A DNA stretch of 14,351 bases, from assembly GCA_041180805.1 (NCBI GenBank), contig JBEGQX010000190.1:1-14351 (forward strand), written 5' to 3'. Of this stretch, positions 6,861 to 13,491 are shown piece by piece. A program made the translations under genes and the position numbers. Within the stretch, counting starts at the first letter, position 1. Each line of letters begins with the position of its first letter. This stretch comes from JBEGQX01 sp041180805. Its GTDB lineage: Bacteria > Planctomycetota > Planctomycetia > Gemmatales > Gemmataceae. Below the pieces are notes generated by a model that ran no database searches, was not told the DNA's origin, and saw only the letters and a list, made by a program, of their open reading frames with translations.

Positions 6861-7994
6861 ATGCAAGCTTTCCTTCTAATTGGCCTTATGGCACTGGGAC
6901 AACCCGGAACACCCGCCAGAATAGTTACTGCGCAGGCGGAGGTTCGTTCTGGCCCTGGGGTTGATGCCAAGCTTTATCCCACTAATTTGTTGAAAGCTGG
7001 AGACACCGTTTTAGTTTTGGAGGAACGGCCCGACGGTTGGATCGCAATCAAGCCGCCCCAAGGTTCCTTCTCCTGGATTCAATTGAAACTACTTCAACAA
7101 GTGGTTCCCAACCAGCCAAACTACCTTGTGCAAGTACCTGAAGGAACAAAAGCCCAGGTCTTCATTGGTAGCAGCCTTAATAACACCAAACCGACCGTTG
7201 AAAGCATCAAGCTTTCGCGCGGCGCCCAGGTGAAAGCTTATGGGTCTCCGCAGGCTGATGGCTCGGAAACCTGGCTGCCAATTTTCCCACCTGACAGCGA
7301 GGTTCGATACATAAAAGGTGAATCCATCGGCAAGGCACCAGCAAAAATTCCGGGAACTTCCTCAACTGGAAGCTCTGCAAATCCAGCAACTCCCAAAACC
7401 CTGACTTCAGGCACAACCACCATTCCAAATTGCGATGGAACAACCCGATGGAACCAAGCAGTGAATGCCGAGCAAACAGGCAACATCACCGAAGCGATAA
7501 GGTTGTACACCCAAATAGGGCAAGACTTTGCCTGCAGCCAAAACACCTTCGCCACACAGGCGACCAACAGGGCCATGTGGCTTCGAGAATGCCAGCGTGT
7601 GGGCACCAAAAACACCCTGCAGGCATGTCCTCCGGGCCAGGCTAAATTGGTTAGCAGGCCAAGTGGCCCTGCCCCGGTAACTGTGATGCCCAATCAGAAT
7701 CCGCCAGCCGCTGCTCCTGTAGGCCCCATTCCTTCACCAACCCAGGCAAAATCTGCCAGTGTGGTGAATGGAAATCCAATGGGTGTATTAAGAAAATCTG
7801 GCAGACCCTATGATTATCAGACTGCCTACCACTTGGAAAGCCCCAACGGAAGACCGCTGATTTATTTGATCGGAGCACCAGGCCAAAACCTCGACTTGTT
7901 TCTAAACCAGCGCATTGAGGTTAGTGGACCAACATCTTACCGAAGTGACATGCGTGCCTATGTGATGACTGTTTATCAAATCCAACCAAGATAA
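6861..7994 (+). CDS. Secreted SH3b-domain protein with TPR-like middle
   Basis: A short hydrophobic N-terminus (MQAFLLIGLMALGQ) is a probable export signal. Residues 20-80 (AQAEVRSGPGVDAKLYPTNL, then KAGDTVLVLEERPDGWIAI) are a bacterial SH3 domain with the typical 'vRSGPG...ykaGd.v.VlE...gW..I.pP' pattern. A second, weaker beta region with a similar layout spans about 88-155. A Ser/Thr/Pro linker leads to a helical, TPR-like hairpin (WNQAVNAEQTGNITEAIRLY, 197-216) and, after a second Pro-rich linker, a compact C-terminal domain (about 300-377) that I do not recognise. SH3b domains often bind cell-wall or cell-surface ligands; the ligand here is unknown. The product is 377 residues from the ATG at 6861, or 379 from the GTG at 6855. 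It converges on the glycosyltransferase gene with a single base between the stop codons. Confidence 0.85.
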   Translation: MQAFLLIGLMALGQPGTPARIVTAQAEVRSGPGVDAKLYPTNLLKAGDTVLVLEERPDGWIAIKPPQGSFSWIQLKLLQQVVPNQPNYLVQVPEGTKAQVFIGSSLNNTKPTVESIKLSRGAQVKAYGSPQADGSETWLPIFPPDSEVRYIKGESIGKAPAKIPGTSSTGSSANPATPKTLTSGTTTIPNCDGTTRWNQAVNAEQTGNITEAIRLYTQIGQDFACSQNTFATQATNRAMWLRECQRVGTKNTLQACPPGQAKLVSRPSGPAPVTVMPNQNPPAAAPVGPIPSPTQAKSASVVNGNPMGVLRKSGRPYDYQTAYHLESPNGRPLIYLIGAPGQNLDLFLNQRIEVSGPTSYRSDMRAYVMTVYQIQPR

Positions 7995-7995
7995 A

Positions 7996-9204
7996 TCAGC
8001 CGGCTTTCTTCCATGGAAGCCTGATCTCGTCTTTATGATGAATGTTCAGGGCTTTCTGGTATCCACCAACAACCGAATTGGCACAATGTTTCCAACTGTA
8101 AATACTGGTTATCTCTGCCGTGTTTTTTCGTAGCAACCTGCACCAATCATCCTCTAATGCCAATCTCATCATGGCTTCTCGCCAGGCACCCTGCGCCTGA
8201 TTGTTTACCAGAAAACCTTTCCCATGGGTAATTTCCCGATGGGCACCAATATCCGAGGCTAGCACTGCGCCGCCACATGCCATCATTTCTATGACAGGCA
8301 AACCAAATCCTTCATAATGCGATGCGGTCACCAAACCCCTGGCTCCGTTGTATAAAACCGCAAGTTTTTCATCCGGCACATAGCCAGCAAGACGAACGCC
8401 TTTGTGTCGGGCTTCGTTTTCAAAGTAATGCATGATTGGTGCAGCATTCCAACCCCTGCCACCCACCAACAACAATGGAAATTTCTCCCGAATAGAGGCC
8501 GGCAATGAACAATATTCTTTCATAAGAAAAAGAAGGTTCTTGCGCGGTTCAATAGTCCCCACATGCAACAGGTATTTTTCCGGAAGTTTCATCTCACGCA
8601 ACTGCAATTTGACTTCCAGAGGGCAAAGGGGAACCATGCCTTCCCTAACCCCAAGCGGAGTTGCGGTGATTTTTTCCGAGGAAACTCCAAGCTTCGAAAT
8701 CATTTCGTGGCGAACATATTCAGTATCCGCGAAAAAGTGAACGCAACTTTTCAAAGCCCTTGCAAAACGGGATTCGAATTCACTCACCCTGTCTGCAGGA
8801 TGCCAGTCAGGGTTTTCAAAAACCGATAAATCATGAACTGTTGCCACGGTTGGGGCATCGACGCGGAATGGTAAAAAATTTGGCTCATGGTGCAAGTCAT
8901 AAGCGTTCCTTCTGCAGCGATCCGCAAAAAGGTATCCCAAGGCATTTCTACCACCAGCCTTGATATTTTCCTTGAGCTTTTGCTTCCAGCCAAAAGATTT
9001 GGTGTTCTCCGCACCCGTTGAAAGCGGTGCTGGTTTTATCCATTGCATTGCAGCCTTGATTAGGGCACCAGTTTGCCTTGGGGGGAAAAGATCCAACTCC
9101 ACTTCGGGGAAATGATTTTGAATGGCAGCAACTAATTCGGCGGTATAATGCCCCACGCCACTTCGCTGCTTTAATGCGCAAAAATAGTTCACCAGAACAC
9201 GCAT
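7996..9204 (-). CDS. GT4-family glycosyltransferase
   Basis: This is a 402-residue retaining GT-B glycosyltransferase. The N-terminal acceptor domain has the loop QRSGVGHYTAEL (13-24) and VATVHDLSVFENPDWHP (120-136). The C-terminal nucleotide-sugar domain has YLLHVGTIEPRKN (211-223), LLLVGGRGW, and the EX7E motif EGFGLPVIE (E298/E306) followed by ACGGAVLASDIGAHREI. The 'GTIEPRKN' and 'GRGW' forms are common in mannosyltransferase-like members acting on surface polysaccharides, but the sugar cannot be named. I chose ATG 9204 (MRVLVNYF, a typical beta-1 start, with GGGGA 6 bases upstream) over a TTG at 9252 that would add 16 unlikely residues. There is no polysaccharide cluster around it, so it appears as an orphan enzyme. 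Confidence 0.92.
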   Translation of the reverse strand: MRVLVNYFCALKQRSGVGHYTAELVAAIQNHFPEVELDLFPPRQTGALIKAAMQWIKPAPLSTGAENTKSFGWKQKLKENIKAGGRNALGYLFADRCRRNAYDLHHEPNFLPFRVDAPTVATVHDLSVFENPDWHPADRVSEFESRFARALKSCVHFFADTEYVRHEMISKLGVSSEKITATPLGVREGMVPLCPLEVKLQLREMKLPEKYLLHVGTIEPRKNLLFLMKEYCSLPASIREKFPLLLVGGRGWNAAPIMHYFENEARHKGVRLAGYVPDEKLAVLYNGARGLVTASHYEGFGLPVIEMMACGGAVLASDIGAHREITHGKGFLVNNQAQGAWREAMMRLALEDDWCRLLRKNTAEITSIYSWKHCANSVVGGYQKALNIHHKDEIRLPWKKAG

Positions 9205-9252
9205 GTTCAATCCCCAATTGAAGTTAAGGCGTAAAATAAGCCTTTTAACCAA

Positions 9253-9343
9253 TTCAGGGCAAGCTCAAATTCTAATAGGCAAAGCTGTAATAAGAGGGTA
9301 TATTGAAATATACTTATTTTTTTCAGTCATTTAGGAATCTGCC
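9253..9343. promoter_or_regulatory. Divergent intergenic region, GT4 / DUF1559 genes
   Basis: This AT-rich spacer must hold the promoters of both divergent genes. TATTGAAATATACTTATTTT (9301-9320) is T/A-rich and could include a -10 element for the plus strand. AGGAA (9333-9337) is the ribosome binding site of the DUF1559 gene, 6 bases before ATG 9344. No clear -35/-10 pair can be fixed. Confidence 0.4.
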
Positions 9344-10279
9344 ATGAAGACCTCTTCCTTTCACAAGCGTGCTTTCACACTTATTGAGCTATTAGTGGTC
9401 ATCGCCATTATTGCGATTTTGATTGGTTTGCTTTTACCTGCGGTCCAAAAAGTAAGGGAAGCAGCCAACCGCATGAGTTGCGGAAATCACCTCAAACAAT
9501 TGGGACTGGCACAGCAAAACTACTATTCCACTTACCAATGTTTTACCAATAGCAGGCGTGATGCTGATTACACTTGGATTGTTCAACTTTTTGATTACTT
9601 GGAACAAGGCGCACTGCGAAATCAATGGAATTTCAATGCGAATTATTACAACCAAACTGCACAGGTAAGGCAGACAACTTTAAAAGCCATGTTTTGCCCT
9701 GGAAGAAGGGCGCCCACCGTTCAGGATGGAAATAATACAGGAGATATTCCCGATGGACTTACAACTCCTCCCCGTTATGCAGGAGCCCTTGGGGATTATG
9801 CGGTAAATCTGGGCACAACGGGTGGCGATTATTGGTGGGATGGGGTAACCACAGGCGGAACAACCACCAACACTCCAACAAATGGTGTTTTTCCACTTGC
9901 AAACAATTGGATTGCGGGTGGAACCGGGTTTAGGGATGGTTATAAAATTCCTGACATTTCCGACGGCCTAAGCAACACTTTGATGATCGGTGAAAAACAT
10001 GTGCCTATTGGCAACTATGGCGATTTTAATTTCCGCGATGGGGCAGCCTACAACGGGGACAAAGCTTCTTCCATGTTTGGTGCTTCTGCGACCAACTTAC
10101 CCGCCAAAGGCCCGACCGATACACGCACCGGTTGCTTTGGCAGTTCCCACAGTGGCATCGTTCAGTTTGTTTTGTGTGATGGCGCAGTAAGGGCCATAAG
10201 TGTGGGTATCAACGGAACTGTCTATGCAAACCTGGCCAACCGCATGGACGGCAATGTAGTGGATGGGTCCCAGTACTAA
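9344..10279 (+). CDS. DUF1559 protein with prepilin-type N-terminus (pseudopilin-like)
   Basis: The N-terminus carries a prepilin signal: a basic leader (MKTSSFHKR), then A10|F11 with FTLIELLVVIAIIAILIGLL. Glu15 is at position +5 of the mature protein, as needed for processing and methylation by a PilD-type peptidase. 'LPAVQKVREAANRMSCGNHL' follows, the conserved start of DUF1559. The C-terminal part has the H-x9-DG motif (HSGIVQFVLCDG) and ends LANRMDGNVV, as is usual in this family. Length (311) is normal. The family is greatly expanded in planctomycetes and is probably exported through a type II/IV pilus-like system; the role of individual members is unknown. Its stop lies 3 bases from the stop of the convergent selenoprotein candidate. 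Confidence 0.95.
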   Translation: MKTSSFHKRAFTLIELLVVIAIIAILIGLLLPAVQKVREAANRMSCGNHLKQLGLAQQNYYSTYQCFTNSRRDADYTWIVQLFDYLEQGALRNQWNFNANYYNQTAQVRQTTLKAMFCPGRRAPTVQDGNNTGDIPDGLTTPPRYAGALGDYAVNLGTTGGDYWWDGVTTGGTTTNTPTNGVFPLANNWIAGGTGFRDGYKIPDISDGLSNTLMIGEKHVPIGNYGDFNFRDGAAYNGDKASSMFGASATNLPAKGPTDTRTGCFGSSHSGIVQFVLCDGAVRAISVGINGTVYANLANRMDGNVVDGSQY

Positions 10280-10282
10280 AAG

Positions 10283-11602
10283 TCAGTTAGATTTAGGGGG
10301 GAAATTCTTTTTGGCCCGTTCCCGGGCCGAATGTTCCTCCTTATCGGTAACAGGCAACTTGGTATTCCAAAACACACCCTGCTGGTGCCCTTTGCGAACA
10401 TGGTTCCAGAAATCAATTTCCGGCCAGACACCAGACCCTATTCCTTTTTGCAATTCAGATAACACACTCACATTCGACACATCGCCTGTTTGAAATAACA
10501 CCCGGGCTTTTAAGCCAAACTGGTCTGGCTGAAGAACCATAACCTTGGAGGATGGCTCCACCCCTTCTGCAAGAATTGCAGCCTGTTTGGAATCGCTGCG
10601 AACAAAAAGACATTTGCCCATAAAAGGTTCCGACCAAGCCAGCTTGGCCAAGGCATTTTCAATTTCAACTCCCACATTCTGGACTACAACCAAAGGTAAA
10701 TGGTCGCAGGCAGCCACATTAACCGCCAATCGCAAATCCTGCGTAAAAGGCAATGGTGGAGTTCCACCAGTTTTGGCAGGATATTTTTCCGCAAATCGAT
10801 TCATGGCATCCGCCATGGCGTTTGCATCGGCAAAAATCTGCTTGGCAGTTCTGGAGGGGCGTATTAACCTTTGGCTGCCATCCGGACTGAGAATGCAGAA
10901 AACCGTGTTCTCCACATCACCTGATCGGCCGGCACCAAACGATTTGAGAAATTTATTTTCCGCTTCGTCTTCATAGCTAATCGGACGAATACAGACAAAT
11001 TTGCGGGAAGCCTGAACAACTTTTAGGTCGGACAGGTAACTCCTGTCCATATCGGCTTTACCGGGTCACCAGGTACCAGAAACACCAGCGCAATGGGGGG
11101 CCGCTGAAACCAGAAGAATCGGCTTGCCCGTGCGCCTGGCTTCACCCAGGCCGGCTTCAATACTGGAGAACCAAACAATTACAGCCTTTTTGGCATCCAC
11201 AGAACCAGCTTTCTTTTCAAAATCTGGTCGTTCTGGAGCACCATCTTTTTTCTTTCCCTTTTCTTTATCTTTATCCTTGCCCCCATCTTTACCAAACGGC
11301 GGGCCTTTATCTTTGAAGTTTTGAATCTTCTTTCTTTGATCCTCGGAAAGGATCTTGGTCATCTTGGATTTTACTTCCTTTTCCAAATCTGCAATTTGCT
11401 TTAATTGGTCTTCGGAAAGGTCCAATGTATCAGCGATATGAGGGGGAAGAACTTTTCCGAGTTCAAAGCCAGGCATCATGCCTTTTTTCTCAAAACCAGG
11501 TCCTTTTTTAAAATCACCTTTACCCGCGGGCCCCTGCGACCAAACAATTCCCAAGCCAAGAAAGAAAACGGCCGCCGCAAAACTTACCGCTACCTTGTAC
11601 AT
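10283..11602 (-). CDS. Candidate selenoprotein: Spy/CpxP-like domain fused to a thioredoxin-like domain, in-frame TGA at 11066-11068
   Basis: Two open frames (11602-11069 and 11065-10283) are in the same phase and separated only by one TGA. Read through, they give 439 residues with Sec at 179. Residues 1-23 are a signal peptide (MYKVAVSFAAAVFFLGLGIV). Residues 44-98 are an amphipathic helical region with LDLSEDQLKQIADLEKEVK and KILSEDQRKKI, like the Spy/CpxP LTxxQ family. A Lys-rich linker (99-132) follows. Residues 141-275 look like one thioredoxin-type domain cut by the TGA: 'SIEAGLGEARRTGKPILLVS' and 'APHCAGVSGTW-U-PGKADM' come before the TGA or span it. 'RKFVCIRP', 'EAENKFLKSF' and 'VENTVFCILSPDG' come after it. 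A C-terminal alpha/beta region (290-400) follows. Cys171 and Sec179 form a CX7U pair. ATG 11602 is chosen because GGGAG lies 5 bases before it; GTG 11608 overlaps that site. Neither half looks complete alone: the first ends abruptly after the strand and Cys. The alternative is a nonsense mutation. The true stop is also TGA, so the code is not reassigned. Confidence 0.7.
11029..11049 (-). promoter_or_regulatory. Candidate bacterial SECIS hairpin after the in-frame TGA
   Basis: In the mRNA, GGACAGG-AGUUA-CCUGUCC forms a perfect 7-bp stem (8 with an outer U.G pair) closed by a 5-nt loop. The G at loop position 2 is the 26th nucleotide after the UGA. Known bacterial SECIS elements are hairpins just downstream of the UGA with a short apical loop that has a G in its first two positions, roughly 16-37 nt from the UGA. 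The outer GGU/ACC pairing (right after the codon following UGA and right after the stem) may extend it across an asymmetric bulge. Confidence 0.6.
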
Positions 11603-11607
11603 GGTCA

Positions 11608-11612
11608 CTCCC
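11608..11612 (-). promoter_or_regulatory. Ribosome binding site deciding the selenoprotein-candidate start
   Basis: GGGAG on the minus strand, 5 bases before ATG 11602. It overlaps the alternative GTG at 11608, which is therefore unlikely. Confidence 0.6.
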
Positions 11613-11719
11613 GGTGAGGTTTAAAATAACTTTCCAATTATAAACAACCGCTTGTGCCTTTCGGTTAAAAAATTCGTTAAACTGAGGGAATCTTCAAAGT
11701 AAAACTTTCAAGGTGCCCC

Positions 11720-12946
11720 ATGAAACCACTTTTTCAGCCCTCCCGAAGAACAATCCTGAGCGGTCTTTCCAGCCTTCCTTTTCTGGCAAATGCAGCAGGT
11801 CAGGAACCAATTCCACAAACTGGACACCTGGAGGAAGTAAAACCCGCAGACCTTGGCTTGGATTCTGCAAGGCTTCAAAAAGCTTTTGATCTTTTGACAC
11901 AGTGGACCACCGGACCTAATGCACCTGTTCCCGGGGCTTGCATCATGGTTGGCAGAAATGGCAAGGCAATAGCTCCGCGGTTTTTTGGCAGGCAAGGCCC
12001 CGAACCGGACGCGGAACCTCTAAGGGAAGATGCCATGTTCTACATGGCCAGTGTCACCAAGCCAATCATTTACACCTGCGGCATGATTCTGGTGGAAAGG
12101 GGACTTTTGAATTTGAACTCCCCGGTGAACCGCTACATCCCTGAATTCACCGGAAAAAACAAGGATTCCACACAGGTTTTGCATTTGTTTACCCATACCT
12201 CCGGGCTTGCAGATGAACTACCCAATAACACGGAACTGAGAAAGCAACACGCACCATTAAGCAAGTTTGTGATCGAAGCCGCGAAGTCCGAAGCATTCTT
12301 CAAGCCGGGAACCAGCCAAAGTTATTCAAGCCTGGCAACCATTCTGGTTGCGGAAATCGTTCAGCGCATTTCAGGACTCAACATCCGGGAATTTGTAAAC
12401 AAGGAAATCCTCACCCCTTTGGCGTTAAGATCCACTGGTCTGGGTTCCCAAGGTTTTAACAGAAATCGAATTGTACGCTGCACCCTGCCTGAGTATCAAA
12501 AAGGTGGTGACTTTGGTTGGAACAGCAAATACTGGCAGGAATTCGGCTCCCCTACCGGCGGTCTTTTCAGCACGGCCAGGGATTATGCCGTGATTTGTGC
12601 CATGATGCTTGATTCCGGCAAATGGAAAAACCAACAATTTCTTTCCCCTGCCACTGTTCGAATGATGACATCCAACCGGATGGATGATATGCCTGAAATG
12701 CCAGAATCGATTCGACGGACCCAACCCTGGGGGCTTGGATGGAAACTGAATCACCTGGGTCAATCGGATAGTTGGAGCGACCTTTTGGACAGGAATGTTT
12801 TTGGGCACACCGGTTCATCAGGAAATGTTGTGTGGATGAATCCCAAAACAAAGGGGTTCTGCCTGATCTTTTCGAATTATCTGCGCTCACGAGCACCCTG
12901 GCGACTGGTCAGCATCTCCAACATTGTGGCCAGCGCGTTTATCTGA
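11720..12946 (+). CDS. Serine hydrolase of the class C beta-lactamase family, Tat-exported
   Basis: The 408 residues contain a twin-arginine signal (SRRTILSGLSSLPFLANAAG, 8-27), so the folded enzyme is probably exported through Tat. The catalytic SxxK is SVTK (Ser111, Lys114) in 'YMASVTKPIIYTCGMILVERG'. The second motif is Tyr202 in SYSS, replacing YxN, and the third is HTG (363-365), as in esterases and DD-peptidase-like members rather than KTG of true beta-lactamases. Further family marks are LHLFTHTSGL (154-163), PTGGLFSTARDYA (278-290) and WGLGW. It is likely an esterase or peptidase acting on envelope or small ester substrates; antibiotic hydrolysis should not be assumed. AAGG lies 6 bases before ATG 11720. 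It is divergent from the selenoprotein candidate, and TspO follows 30 bases later in the same phase, probably cotranscribed. Confidence 0.92.
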   Translation: MKPLFQPSRRTILSGLSSLPFLANAAGQEPIPQTGHLEEVKPADLGLDSARLQKAFDLLTQWTTGPNAPVPGACIMVGRNGKAIAPRFFGRQGPEPDAEPLREDAMFYMASVTKPIIYTCGMILVERGLLNLNSPVNRYIPEFTGKNKDSTQVLHLFTHTSGLADELPNNTELRKQHAPLSKFVIEAAKSEAFFKPGTSQSYSSLATILVAEIVQRISGLNIREFVNKEILTPLALRSTGLGSQGFNRNRIVRCTLPEYQKGGDFGWNSKYWQEFGSPTGGLFSTARDYAVICAMMLDSGKWKNQQFLSPATVRMMTSNRMDDMPEMPESIRRTQPWGLGWKLNHLGQSDSWSDLLDRNVFGHTGSSGNVVWMNPKTKGFCLIFSNYLRSRAPWRLVSISNIVASAFI

Positions 12947-12976
12947 TCTTTTGCGTTTTTATTCCAAGGAACACCA

Positions 12977-13372
12977 ATGAACTGGCTTGAATGGTACAAC
13001 TCGCTTGTCAAACCGAATTGGACACCTGCTCCAGGCACCATAGGAACCATCTGGCAAATTCTTTACCCGATTATCCTTGGAACATTCGGATATGTTTTCA
13101 TGCAATTTTTCCGTGGCAAAGTAACGGGCTTAGTTGCCCTGCCTTTTCTGATTAATCTTTTGAGCAATCTGGTTTTCACACCTATTCAGTTCGGAATGCA
13201 AAACATGCCACTGGCCTGCCTGGATATTCTTGTGGTCTGGTTTTCGATTCCCTGGCTGATGGTCAAAATCTGGCCATTCCATCAATGGGTTGCATTTTGC
13301 CAAATCCCTTACCTGATTTGGGTGTCCATAGCCACCGTGCTTCAAATCACCATCACGGTGATGAACTTATAG
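12977..13372 (+). CDS. TspO/MBR family protein, short form
   Basis: This is a tryptophan-rich membrane protein of 131 residues with WYNSLVKPNWTPAPG (6-20), the family's conserved W..L.KP.WTPP loop. It also has NLVFTPIQFGMQNMPLACLD (64-83) and PYLIWVSIATVLQ near the end. TspO proteins usually have five membrane helices and about 150-160 residues, and bind porphyrins or sterols and influence stress responses. Here the first helix, which normally precedes the WY..L.KP loop, is absent: the only upstream sequence is the TGA of the preceding gene in the same phase. AAGGA lies 6 bases before the ATG, so the short start looks real. Four hydrophobic segments remain. Confidence 0.88.
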   Translation: MNWLEWYNSLVKPNWTPAPGTIGTIWQILYPIILGTFGYVFMQFFRGKVTGLVALPFLINLLSNLVFTPIQFGMQNMPLACLDILVVWFSIPWLMVKIWPFHQWVAFCQIPYLIWVSIATVLQITITVMNL

Positions 13373-13390
13373 TCGCCATGGAATAGCTAA

Positions 13391-13410
13391 ATAAAAGCAA
13401 AGGCTTTTAT
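13391..13410 (+). terminator. Hairpin after tspO, possible terminator
   Basis: ATAAAAGC-AAAG-GCTTTTAT forms an 8-bp stem with a 4-nt loop 18 bases past the tspO stop. It is AT-rich and lacks a clear T tract, so termination strength is doubtful. Confidence 0.4.
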
Positions 13411-13491
13411 CAAAATCTAAAATTCCTAAGTGATAAATTAATGATTCTTATTTAGAATGTGCCATTATTACTAGTGACTTTTGGAACAGTC

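Noticed and set aside
9204..9252. TTG start giving the glycosyltransferase 16 more residues
   Set aside because: ATG 9204 has GGGGA upstream and begins exactly at the first beta strand typical of GT4 enzymes.
10283..11050. The downstream half as an independent gene starting at ATG 11050
   Set aside because: No ribosome binding site before 11050, coding-like sequence (PGKAD) continues in phase up to the TGA, and the start would fall inside the thioredoxin-like domain and inside the hairpin stem.
11066..11068. Genetic code reassignment of TGA as the reason for the in-frame TGA
   Set aside because: The sulfotransferase-like, glycosyltransferase, serine hydrolase and this same gene all end in TGA, so TGA works as a stop here.
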